50,367 bases of DNA from Beijerinckiaceae bacterium (GTDB taxonomy: Bacteria; Pseudomonadota; Alphaproteobacteria; Rhizobiales; Beijerinckiaceae): positions 1 through 50,367 of the forward strand of contig JAUXWZ010000008.1 of the NCBI GenBank assembly GCA_030684835.1. Reading direction: 5' to 3'. The notes under the pieces were generated by a model. It saw nothing but the letters and a program-made list of their open reading frames with translations, made no database searches and was not told the DNA's origin. Below are positions 36,378-44,128 of the stretch, in pieces; the first letter of the stretch is position 1; every line of letters begins with the position of its first letter. The position numbers were made by a program, and so were the translations under genes.

Positions 36378-38645
36378 ATGAGCCGGGGCAGTGCGGCCAC
36401 GACATGGAACTCGCCAGAGGCGCTGGCCGCGCAATCCCGCTATGAGGGGCGAGCTGCGGACGCGCCCTGCCGTTCGCTTGCAGAATGGGCGCGCGGATCC
36501 TTGCAGCGGGAATGGGCCGTTGAGGTGCAAACGCGGCGGCCCTTCCTGTGGTTGCCGGTTTTCTTCGGCGTCGGCGCGATCCTCTATTTTGCCGCCGAGA
36601 ACGAGCCCTCTCTCTGGCCGGCCCTTGGCGCCAGCCTGATCTTTCTCGTTGGGGCGTGGCGCGCGCGCCGGCTTGAGCGAATGGCGACAATGCGCGCCAG
36701 TCTGGCGCTTGCATTCCTCTTCGCTGGTTTCGCGGCGGGCGCAGCGCGCACGTCTGCTGTGAGCGCGCCGGTGGTCGATCGGCAGATCGTCGCCCGCGTG
36801 ACCGGCTATGTGCAATCCGTCGATCTGCGCACCGACGGAGCCCGCCTGCTCGTGCGGGTGGGAACGATCGCCGGGCTCACCCCCGAAAAGACGCCCGAAT
36901 TTGTTCGGATCAACATGCGCGGCAGGCCGACCTTCGAATCGGGGGCGACCATCGCGGCGACCATGCGCCTTTTGCCGCCCCCGTCCGCGTCCGTCCCCAA
37001 TGGATATGATTTTGCGCGAGAAGCCTGGTTTCGGCGCATCGGCGCCGTGGGCAATCTCGTCTCGCGTCCTGAACTGGCGCCGGCGCTCGCGCCCGATCGC
37101 TCCGTGCGCGCCATGGCCGCAATCGATCGAGCCCGCAATACGCTGACGCATCGGATAGCCGACACGATCGGCGGCTCAAAAGGCGCTGTCGCCGCCGCGC
37201 TTGTGACTGGGAAGCGCGCTTTGATCCCGGAGTCGACCAACGACGATTTGCGCGCGGCGGGCATCTATCACGTGGTCTCGATCTCGGGCCTTCACATGAT
37301 GTTGGCCGCCGGTCTTTTTCTGTGGAGTCTGCGCGCCTTTCTCGCGTTGTTTCCAAACATCGCGCTGCGCAGACCCATCAAGAAATGGGCAGCTGCGTTC
37401 GCGATATGCGGCGCTGTCGCCTACAATCTTTTTTCCGGCTCCGAGGTGGCGACGGAGCGCGCAATGATCATGATCGTCGTCATGCTCGGCGCCACGCTGG
37501 TCGACCGTCCGGCCATCTCGATGCGTAACCTCGCCATCGCCGCCTTGATCGTGCTCGTGCGCGAGCCCTCCGCCGTGCTTGGCCCGTCCTTCCAGATGTC
37601 GTTTGCGGCGGTCGCTGCAATGATTGCGGTCTATGAGCGCAAGCCCGGCGCCATTCAAAAAGCCGATCTGCGCGAGCGCCCGCCCGGCGTTGTCGACAAG
37701 TCGCTCGCAATGATGGGCGCGATGCTGGTGACGACGCTGGTCGCGTCGGCGGCGACCGATCCTTACGGCGCGTTCCACTTCAACCGGATGTCGATGTACG
37801 GACTGATCGGGAACGCGCTCGTCCTGCCGCTTGTGGAATTTGTCGTCATGCCGGCTGCGGTGTTTGGCGTCTTTGCGAGCTTCTTCGGACTGGATGCGCC
37901 GATTTGGTTTTTGATGGGGCAGGGCGTCGGCTTCATGCTCGATGTCGCCGAATGGGTCGCCAAGCTGCCCGGCGCCGTTCGCATGATCCCATCGTTCGGC
38001 GTTGGCGCATTGGTCGCCATGAGTCTTGGGCTGATATGGCTCTCGCTCTGGCAGTCGCGCCTGCGATGGGCGGGCGTCGTCATCGCGCTTGTCGGCGTTG
38101 CGCTGGCCTTCTCCGCGCGCCAGCCCGATCTTGTGATCGACGCGCGAGGGCAGGCGCTCGCCTATCGCGGCGCGGATGGCGCGCTGCACGCGCTCAATCC
38201 ACGCGGCGATTATTTCGCATTGGCGCAATGGCTCGCGGGCGATGCCGACATGCGTGAGCCGCGTGCGCTGAAGCGGCCAGACGACGCCAGATGCGACCGC
38301 AACGGTTGCACGGGCCGCCTGCGCGACGGACGCAGCATCGCCCTCGTTCTTGAGCGCCCGGCGCTACCGGAAGATTGCGCGCGAGCCGACATCGTGGTGA
38401 CCCGTATTTATACTCGGGGCGCGTGCGCAAAACCCGCGCTTGTTCTGGACGGCGCGCATTTTGATGCATCGGGCGCAACGCGCGTGTTTCTGGATGGCGA
38501 GGGGCGCGCGCGACTGGTGACGGCCCGCAATGCGCGGCAAGATCGTCCATGGTCACGCGCGCGGCAGTTCGTTGTGACGGCGCCTTCGCAGGCGACCGGC
38601 GAAGAGACATTATCGGAAACCGGCGCCGCCGATCGGCTGGACTGA
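36378..38645 (+). CDS. comEC: ComEC/Rec2-family DNA uptake channel protein
   Basis: A 755-residue inner-membrane protein of the ComEC/Rec2 family, which moves single-stranded DNA into the cytoplasm. It has an N-terminal OB-like domain with two membrane segments (about 50-220), then the competence domain, recognised by ITHRIADTIGG-type entry, AAGIYHVVSISGLHMMLAAG, YNLFSGSEVATERAMIMI and LGPSFQMSFAAVAAM. The C-terminal tail (about 590-755) occupies the place of the metallo-beta-lactamase domain, but no H-x-H-x-D-H metal motif is visible, so nuclease activity is unlikely. ATG at 36378 is preferred over a TTG one codon earlier. Natural competence is not implied by this gene alone. Confidence 0.9.
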   Translation: MSRGSAATTWNSPEALAAQSRYEGRAADAPCRSLAEWARGSLQREWAVEVQTRRPFLWLPVFFGVGAILYFAAENEPSLWPALGASLIFLVGAWRARRLERMATMRASLALAFLFAGFAAGAARTSAVSAPVVDRQIVARVTGYVQSVDLRTDGARLLVRVGTIAGLTPEKTPEFVRINMRGRPTFESGATIAATMRLLPPPSASVPNGYDFAREAWFRRIGAVGNLVSRPELAPALAPDRSVRAMAAIDRARNTLTHRIADTIGGSKGAVAAALVTGKRALIPESTNDDLRAAGIYHVVSISGLHMMLAAGLFLWSLRAFLALFPNIALRRPIKKWAAAFAICGAVAYNLFSGSEVATERAMIMIVVMLGATLVDRPAISMRNLAIAALIVLVREPSAVLGPSFQMSFAAVAAMIAVYERKPGAIQKADLRERPPGVVDKSLAMMGAMLVTTLVASAATDPYGAFHFNRMSMYGLIGNALVLPLVEFVVMPAAVFGVFASFFGLDAPIWFLMGQGVGFMLDVAEWVAKLPGAVRMIPSFGVGALVAMSLGLIWLSLWQSRLRWAGVVIALVGVALAFSARQPDLVIDARGQALAYRGADGALHALNPRGDYFALAQWLAGDADMREPRALKRPDDARCDRNGCTGRLRDGRSIALVLERPALPEDCARADIVVTRIYTRGACAKPALVLDGAHFDASGATRVFLDGEGRARLVTARNARQDRPWSRARQFVVTAPSQATGEETLSETGAADRLD

Positions 38646-38668
38646 CGCGCAATTGCGTTTTGCGCGTC
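38644..38668 (+). terminator. First hairpin at the comEC end
   Basis: A 9-bp perfect stem (gacgcgcaa / ttgcgcgtc) with a 7-nt loop that begins inside the comEC stop codon. No T run follows on the plus strand. Confidence 0.4.
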
Positions 38669-38685
38669 CAATCCATGTGCAGCGC

Positions 38686-38718
38686 GGATAAGACCCGGTT
38701 ATGCGCCGGGTCCTATCC
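38686..38718. terminator. Bidirectional hairpin between comEC and amidase
   Basis: ggataagacccgg pairs with ccgggtcctatcc with one mismatch over 13 positions and a 7-nt loop. It lies between two convergent stops (38645 and 38728) and could serve both genes. Confidence 0.65.
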
Positions 38719-38727
38719 AACGTGCGC

Positions 38728-40218
38728 TCAGGGCGCCAGCGAGGGAGCCTTCCGCTTCATCGTGGCCTGCTCGTACGCATAGGCGAGCGAGATCATTTTC
38801 GCATCGTCGTAGGGACGGCCAAGGAAGGTGATGCCGGTGGGGAGGTTATCGCGCGTGAACCCCGACGGCACCACGATAGAGGGGACATAGACGAGGAAGG
38901 TGTTGATCGCAGGGGCGCCGAAATGATCGCGGTAGGGAGGGTTGATCCCATCGCGAATGAGGCTCGGCTGATGCTCAACCGCCTTGTGAACAATAGCGTC
39001 CAAATTATTGTCCGCCATCACTTTCATCAGGCGCGTCATCAGCACTTCCCGCGCCCGCAGATACCCATAGTGCGCCTCTGTGGAGCCGGTGGCGAGCCAG
39101 CGTTGCATGGCCCCTCGGCTAATTCCCTCGAAGTTGGACGCCTTCATCGCGTCCGCCTTGTCCGTGAAAGGGGCCCCTCGGCTAGTCGTGACATAGGTGC
39201 GGAAGGATTCCGTATCGTCTTCATCAGAGCGCGCCCGCTTGGCGAGCAGCGCCTTGAGGTCGGGGATTTCAATCGGGTCGATCACCGTTGCGCCTGCTGC
39301 GGCCAGATCGACGACGGCCTTGTCGAAGACCTCCTGAACCTTCGCGAAATCCTCCGTTTCAGGTTCCGATCCGTGGCCGATGCTGGTGCGCAGGATGCCG
39401 ATGCGCGCGCCCTTCAGCGCGGCCGGATCGAGACCGTCGCTGTAGCTTGGCGCCGCCTTGCCATGGCCCATGGCTGTGACGGGGTCGGCTGGATCGTAGC
39501 CCACCATGCAATCGAGAACCTTGGCGAGATCGGACACTGTACGTGACATGGGGCCAAGCGATCCAAACACGGACGGCCAGCCGCCGTAGACGCCGCCGCG
39601 GCTGACAAGCCCCGCGGTGGGGCGCATGCCGACCACGCCGTTCCACGTCGAGGGACGGCGGATGGAGGCATAGCCCTCCTGGCCGATGGCGACGGCGCAA
39701 AGATTGGCGGAGACCGCCACGCCCGAGCCGCCCGAAGAGCCCCCAGCGGTGCGCTCAGGATCGTAAACGTTGCGCGTCGAGCCAAAGAGCGAACCGTGAG
39801 TGTCGCCCGCGCCCAGTTCGCCCAGGGTGGTCTTTGCGATGAAGATGGCTCCGGCCGCGCGCAGTTTCGCGGCGACGAAGCAATCCTCGCCGGGGTTGTG
39901 ATCCTTGAAGAGGACGGAGCCCATTGTGGTGGGCATGCCCTTCACGTCCGCCTGATCCTTCATGACCAACGGAATGCCGTGCAGCGGACCAGTCAGACCG
40001 CGCTCCCGAAACGCGGCGTCGAGCGCGTCGGCTTCTTCAAGCGCAGTTGGGTTAGTCGAGATGACGGAATTGAAATTAGGTCCGCTACGGTCGTACGTCT
40101 CGATGCGGGCGAGATAGCTTTCAACAAGCTGCCGGCATGTGAGGCGCCCTGATTCGTAGGCCGAGTGGATGTCGGCTATCGTGGTTTCGGCAAGTTGAAA
40201 AGGCGTCTTTGCGTCCAT
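38728..40218 (-). CDS. Amidase-signature family hydrolase
   Basis: A 496-residue Ser-Ser-Lys amidase-signature enzyme hydrolysing an amide of unknown identity. The catalytic Lys is K87 in GIPLVMKDQADVKG, the cis-Ser lies in TAGGSSGGSGVA (about 158-169), and the nucleophile Ser would be S185 in IGQEGYASIRRPSTWNGVVG. The last block departs from the common GTDTGGSIR-type form, so the oxyanion loop may be unusual. ATG at 40218 has ggagagag just upstream and is preferred to the ATG at 40230. No signal peptide is evident. It lies between comEC and lexA, which adjoin each other in relatives as I recall, so it looks like an inserted accessory gene. Confidence 0.9.
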   Translation of the reverse strand: MDAKTPFQLAETTIADIHSAYESGRLTCRQLVESYLARIETYDRSGPNFNSVISTNPTALEEADALDAAFRERGLTGPLHGIPLVMKDQADVKGMPTTMGSVLFKDHNPGEDCFVAAKLRAAGAIFIAKTTLGELGAGDTHGSLFGSTRNVYDPERTAGGSSGGSGVAVSANLCAVAIGQEGYASIRRPSTWNGVVGMRPTAGLVSRGGVYGGWPSVFGSLGPMSRTVSDLAKVLDCMVGYDPADPVTAMGHGKAAPSYSDGLDPAALKGARIGILRTSIGHGSEPETEDFAKVQEVFDKAVVDLAAAGATVIDPIEIPDLKALLAKRARSDEDDTESFRTYVTTSRGAPFTDKADAMKASNFEGISRGAMQRWLATGSTEAHYGYLRAREVLMTRLMKVMADNNLDAIVHKAVEHQPSLIRDGINPPYRDHFGAPAINTFLVYVPSIVVPSGFTRDNLPTGITFLGRPYDDAKMISLAYAYEQATMKRKAPSLAP

Positions 40219-40289
40219 GTCTCTCTCCATCGGCGCTTATGGGCAGAATTGCGCAGTGCAGAGATCGCAGGATACATGCCAGCGTCGCT

Positions 40290-40313
40290 AAAAACTCGCT
40301 GGTCGCTCGCGAG
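40290..40313 (-). terminator. Candidate terminator of lexA
   Basis: On the minus strand CTCGC and GCGAG form a short stem with a 9-nt loop, followed by TTTTT. The stem is only 5 bp, so the call is tentative. It lies 33 bp after the lexA stop. Confidence 0.4.
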
Positions 40314-40345
40314 GGCAAGCTAGCTGGCAAGTTCGCAAGCACGCG

Positions 40346-41041
40346 TCAATATCGGCGGAGAAGGCTCACGAGCTTGCCCTGGATGCGCACCCGGTCCGGC
40401 CCGAAGATGCGCGTCTCGTAGGCCGGGTTGGCGGCTTCCAGCGCAATCGACGCGCCGCGCTTGCGCAGCCGCTTGAGCGTTGCTTCCTCGTCGTCGATCA
40501 GCGCGACCACGATGTCGCCCGTCTCCGCCGTGTCCTGTCTGCGAATGATGACGGTGTCGTCCTCGAAAATCCCGGCCTCGATCATCGAGTCGCCGCGGAT
40601 CTCAAGGGCGAAATGATCCCCGGTCGACAGCATGTCTGGCGGCATGCTGATCGTATGGCTGCGCGATTGAATCGCCGAGATAGGCGTGCCCGCCGCAATG
40701 CGTCCCATGACAGGGATGGAGATGGCGGCGCCGCTCTCCTCAACGGGAACGTTGGCGCGTACGCGCCCCAGATTGCCCTCGATAACGGGGAAGCGTCCGC
40801 CACGCGGCGCTGACGATGGCGTCGAGGATTCGGGTAGGCGCAGCACTTCAAGCGCCCGGGCGCGGTTGGGCAGGCGGCGGATGAAGCCGCGCTCCTCCAG
40901 CGCCATGATGAGCCGGTGAATCCCCGACTTCGAGCGCAGGTCGAGCGCGTCCTTCATCTCGTCAAAGGAGGGCGGAACGCCGGTTTCCTTGAGGCGCTCG
41001 TTGATGAATCTAAGCAACTCGCTTTGCTTTTTCGTCAACAT
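40346..41041 (-). CDS. lexA: SOS repressor LexA
   Basis: A 231-residue transcription repressor of the SOS regulon that self-cleaves when RecA is activated. A winged-helix DNA-binding domain (about 1-65: [20 protein letters not shown], then [20 protein letters not shown]) is joined to an S24 peptidase domain. The cleavage site is Ala-Gly at 117-118 in MGRIAAGTP, with Ser152 in RGDSMIEAG and Lys190 in [11 protein letters not shown]. Start at 41041 has ggaggg 9 nt upstream; the longer open frame to 41272 is not family-like. An alphaproteobacterial LexA box lies 117 bp upstream of the start, indicating autoregulation. The amidase gene follows downstream on the same strand. Confidence 0.97.
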   Translation of the reverse strand: MLTKKQSELLRFINERLKETGVPPSFDEMKDALDLRSKSGIHRLIMALEERGFIRRLPNRARALEVLRLPESSTPSSAPRGGRFPVIEGNLGRVRANVPVEESGAAISIPVMGRIAAGTPISAIQSRSHTISMPPDMLSTGDHFALEIRGDSMIEAGIFEDDTVIIRRQDTAETGDIVVALIDDEEATLKRLRKRGASIALEAANPAYETRIFGPDRVRIQGKLVSLLRRY

Positions 41042-41157
41042 GGACGACATCCCTCCAAAGTTCGCCGCCTCCGCCGCGCGGTCACACGACATGAAAAGAA
41101 CCCAACGCTTCAATTCTGCGTCGAATCGAATAAACAAACCATGAACGAACTGTATAT

Positions 41158-41172
41158 GTTCTTGCTGCGTTC
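41158..41172 (+). promoter_or_regulatory. LexA box (GTTC-N7-GTTC) upstream of lexA
   Basis: gttc-ttgctgc-gttc is an exact match to the alphaproteobacterial SOS operator. A second gaac-N7-gttc arrangement overlaps it at 41147-41161. It sits in the 310-bp space between divergent lexA and the fifth Bug receptor gene; apart from this operator I see no gene or RNA there. Autorepression of lexA is the likely role; an effect on the receptor gene, 180 bp away, is less likely. Confidence 0.8.
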
Positions 41173-41351
41173 CGTCAACGGCGGGCGTATGTCGCTGATC
41201 TGGGGGTACGCCGAATACAAGGATTGTGGTCGCGCTTGTCCGCAAATCCGTCTGGAGGTATGGGCGCTGCACAAACGGCCCTTGCGATGCAGTGGCGCTT
41301 TGCTAGAACAGTGATGCAAAAAAAGCCCCCGAGGGGAATGGAGAGGAACGC

Positions 41352-42326
41352 ATGGACCGCAGGCAGGTACTTGGAGGACTGGGCGCAGGCGCGCTGACGG
41401 TTTCGCTTACCGGAGTTCCCGCTTTCGCACAGGCTGACTGGCCAGCGCGGGCGATGCATATTTTTATTGGATTTCCCGCCGGTAGCGGCGCCGACATTCT
41501 GGGGCGTTATTTTACAAACAAGATTGCGGAAATCTCCGGCAAGCCGGTGATCGTCGAAAACCGCCCGGGCGCCAACAGCAACATCGCCGCCAACCTCGTG
41601 AAGAATTCGAAGCCGGACGGCTACAACCTTCTTTTCATCGCCTCCTCGAACACGGCGGCGAACCCCTATCTGTTCAAACAGCCTTCGTTTGACGCCACGA
41701 AGGATTTCGTCGCCGCCGGCACGTTCGCGCAGATCGTGTTCATTCTTGTCGTAAAGCCCGACTCCCCATTCAACACGATCGAGGATCTGGTCAAACACCT
41801 CAAGACGAAGCAGCAGATCCGCTACGGCACGACGAACCAGACCGCCATCATGTCCACCGAGTTGTTCAAGACAATGACCGGCACGAAGGGTGTAAACGTC
41901 GGCTATCGCACGGCGCCCGACGCCTTGCCGGACGTTACAAATGGCACGCTCGACTACATGATCATGGACGGCACCTTCGCCGCAGGACAGGTCCGTGCTG
42001 GCCGTTTGAAGCCGCTTGCTGTGACGACGGCGCAGCGAAGCGCTTCGTTTCCCGGCGTTCCGACCATGGCTGAGTCGGGCCTGAAGGGTTACGACTTCGC
42101 GCCGTGGTGGGGCGTATATTTCCCCAAGGGCACGCCGGACGTGATTGTCAAGAAAATGGAAGGCTGGCTGCAGCAGATTACGAAGACCGAAGAGACCTCG
42201 AAGTTCCTCGAAAGCGTTGGCGCAATCGTCAATCGCGATACAGCCGCCGAGGCGGACAAGCGGCTGCTGATGGAGATCGAGCGCATGGGGCCGATCATCA
42301 AGGCCGCCGGCATCGAGCCGCAGTAA
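41352..42326 (+). CDS. Bug/TctC-type receptor (copy 5, classical subfamily)
   Basis: A 324-residue periplasmic solute receptor of the classical Bug length. The signal peptide has Arg-Arg (MDRRQVLGGLGAGALTVSLT), possibly for Tat export, and ends near AFAQ. Marks are FPAGSGADILGRYFTNK, VIVENRPGANSNIAA, PDGYNLLFIASS and GVPTMAESGLKGYDFAPWWG. It lacks the FYKGK and AMERGEVxG motifs of the four receptors at 3.4-11.9 kb, so it belongs to another branch. Ribosome site gagagg is well placed. A strong terminator follows, so it is probably a single-gene transcript. It lies between lexA and the LLM gene. Confidence 0.92.
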   Translation: MDRRQVLGGLGAGALTVSLTGVPAFAQADWPARAMHIFIGFPAGSGADILGRYFTNKIAEISGKPVIVENRPGANSNIAANLVKNSKPDGYNLLFIASSNTAANPYLFKQPSFDATKDFVAAGTFAQIVFILVVKPDSPFNTIEDLVKHLKTKQQIRYGTTNQTAIMSTELFKTMTGTKGVNVGYRTAPDALPDVTNGTLDYMIMDGTFAAGQVRAGRLKPLAVTTAQRSASFPGVPTMAESGLKGYDFAPWWGVYFPKGTPDVIVKKMEGWLQQITKTEETSKFLESVGAIVNRDTAAEADKRLLMEIERMGPIIKAAGIEPQ

Positions 42327-42347
42327 CCGAGACCTTCGTTAGACAAG

Positions 42348-42375
42348 AAACGGCGGCCAGGAGGCCGCCGTTTTT
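42348..42375 (+). terminator. Strong intrinsic terminator after Bug copy 5
   Basis: Stem aaacggcggcc / ggccgccgttt (11 bp, 4-nt loop) followed by further T. The A run on the other side makes it usable for the convergent LLM gene as well. Confidence 0.9.
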
Positions 42376-42441
42376 ATTCGGATGATGGTGAGCGAACTAT
42401 CGTGATTGGCGCCGCAGCTTGGTGTCGGCGGCGCCCAGCTC

Positions 42442-43614
42442 TTACTCTGCAGCCATCACCGCGCTCGCGCGCATGCCCGGCAGATCCTTGATCTGCGGGT
42501 ACACCTCCTTGGCGAACAGGCGAATGTTACTCACTGTGCGCTTGTGGTCGAGGAAGCCCGCCTGCATCATCATGAGCAGGTGGTCGAAGCCGCCAACGCG
42601 CTCGTACTCGGTCTTGATTTGCTCGACGACCTGATCGGGCGTGCCATACATGACGACGCCAAGTTCGCGTTGCTCTTCAAGGGTGACCTGACGAAGCGCA
42701 TCGTTGGTGCGCGAGCGAACGTCTGTGCCGCGCAACCCAATGACGTTGGCGGCAACTGGCACGTAGCCGGGCGGATTGCGAAACTGCGGCTCGACCTTCG
42801 CCTTCAAATACCAGGTGAGTTCGCGCGCGCCCGCTTCGGCCTCTGCTTCCGTGTCGGCAACGTAGAGCAGGGGCATGAAGGCGAGGCCACCGCCGCCGGG
42901 CTGGCCATTGTCCTTGTAGGCGCTGCGATAGGCATCGAACAGCATGCGGACCTTGTCGTAGGTCTGCAGGAAGGTGGCGAAGACGTAGCCCTTCGACGCC
43001 GCCTTCTTCACAGAGTCGACATCGCTCGATCCAGTTACCCACACCGGGGGATGCGGTGTCTGGTAGGGGCGGGGCCAGAGATTGATGGCGCGCTTGTGCG
43101 TGAAGCGACCTTCGAAGTTGAAGGGCCCTTCGGTGCTGGTCCACGCCTTCACGCACAGATCGACGCCTTCCCACAGACGATCAAGCGTCTCGGTTGGGTT
43201 GGCGTTGGAGGCGAACGTCTCGTAAGGCACGCCACGCACGAAACCCGCGTTCAGGCGACCGCGCGAAATGCAATCGATCATCGCCATTTCCTCGGCGATC
43301 CGGATTGGGTCCTGCCTATTGGCAATGGGGTTGCCGAGAATGCACAGCTGCGCGTTCTTGGTCTGGCGCGCGAGGATGGCGAGCGAGAGCGGCGCGCAAG
43401 TGTCGATGCAGGTCGCCGTCTGATGATGCTCGTTGACCATCAGGTCGAGCCCGGCGTCATCGGCTATCATGTGCTCGTCGAGATAGCGATTATAGAGATC
43501 TGCGCCGACCTTGGGATCGAAGTGCTTGCTGGGCAAATTCACCCGCATGCTGGAAATCGTATCCAGCGGCGGCAGGTTGGGGTAGGGCATTTCCGTAAAA
43601 TACCAGGCGCGCAT
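42442..43614 (-). CDS. LLM-class flavin-dependent oxidoreductase
   Basis: A 390-residue luciferase-like monooxygenase-fold protein, using FMNH2 or F420 to oxidise a small organic substrate. Marks are VNEHHQTATCIDTCAPLSLA, RQDPIRIAEEMAMIDCISRG, RLNAGFVRGVPYETFASNAN, HPPVWVTGSSDVDS and the C-terminal VMYGTPDQVVEQIKTEY. The ribosome site gagggagg is strong. It is convergent with the fifth Bug receptor, and is divergent from the YARHG gene. A catabolic role for a compound taken up by the receptor is plausible but unproven. Confidence 0.9.
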   Translation of the reverse strand: MRAWYFTEMPYPNLPPLDTISSMRVNLPSKHFDPKVGADLYNRYLDEHMIADDAGLDLMVNEHHQTATCIDTCAPLSLAILARQTKNAQLCILGNPIANRQDPIRIAEEMAMIDCISRGRLNAGFVRGVPYETFASNANPTETLDRLWEGVDLCVKAWTSTEGPFNFEGRFTHKRAINLWPRPYQTPHPPVWVTGSSDVDSVKKAASKGYVFATFLQTYDKVRMLFDAYRSAYKDNGQPGGGGLAFMPLLYVADTEAEAEAGARELTWYLKAKVEPQFRNPPGYVPVAANVIGLRGTDVRSRTNDALRQVTLEEQRELGVVMYGTPDQVVEQIKTEYERVGGFDHLLMMMQAGFLDHKRTVSNIRLFAKEVYPQIKDLPGMRASAVMAAE

Positions 43615-43793
43615 GGACTTCGAACCTCCCTCGGCTCTTTGCTTGTTAGACTTGTATCGTGACGCCGCTGCGAGACAAGATCAAGCCTTGCCGTTTGCGA
43701 CGCTTCGCCCTATGGGCCGTGCAGGCGGTCGCAAAACACCGGTTTTGATTGCGTGTAAGCTCTGGTAGCGTTGCAACACTTGGGGGTGTGACG

Positions 43794-44057
43794 ATGAAAA
43801 CGCTACTTGGACTTGTGCTTTTGTCCGGATTCGCCACGTTTGCGCAGGCGCAAGATCAGTGTGACAGCCTCTGGTTTGAGCGAAACCAGATCTACAAGGA
43901 AGCCGGATATTGCTTCCGCACGGCGGCCGCCATCCGCCAATTCGGCAATGCGGGATGCGTTTACGTCGACCAGAATGACGTTCCGCTCTCGAACAGAAAC
44001 CGCGCCCGCATTAACGAAATCGTCCGGGTGGAGCGCGCGTTTCGCTGTCCGCGCTGA
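43794..44057 (+). CDS. Small secreted YARHG-domain protein
   Basis: An 87-residue exported protein. The signal peptide KTLLGLVLLSGFATFAQA is followed by a short YARHG-type domain: CDSLWFERNQIYKEAGYCF, a Cys in GNAGCVYVD, PLSNRNRARINEIVRVE and a final Cys-Pro-Arg. Four cysteines in the mature part suggest disulphides. The domain is found in small envelope proteins of unknown function. Start at 43794 follows ggggg; upstream in-frame codons are discarded because they precede the signal. The gene ends 65 bp before the stop of moeA on the opposite strand. Confidence 0.85.
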   Translation: MKTLLGLVLLSGFATFAQAQDQCDSLWFERNQIYKEAGYCFRTAAAIRQFGNAGCVYVDQNDVPLSNRNRARINEIVRVERAFRCPR

Positions 44058-44102
44058 TAAGGCTGCCACGGCGCGTAGTTTCAAAAGTTTCCGCGATGAT
44101 TT

Positions 44103-44128
44103 GATCTAGACGCGCGCGCGTCTAGATC
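44103..44128. terminator. Perfect 26-bp palindrome overlapping the moeA end
   Basis: gatctagacgcgc is followed at once by its exact reverse complement with no spacer, and the moeA TAG lies inside. It sits between convergent YARHG and moeA genes. In RNA it would form a hairpin with a tiny loop; without T runs, the terminator role is a guess. Confidence 0.45.

Noticed and set aside
39111-39184. Direct repeat ggcccctcggcta at 39111 and 39172
   Set aside because: Only 13 bp, within the amidase coding sequence and with no matching flanks; likely chance.
41042-41272. N-terminal extension of lexA
   Set aside because: The added 77 residues have no LexA similarity and would run through the LexA box; a good ribosome site fits the start at 41041.
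42406-43662. A 418-residue plus-strand frame opposite the LLM gene
   Set aside because: Antisense shadow of an intact, motif-bearing gene with a good ribosome site on the other strand.
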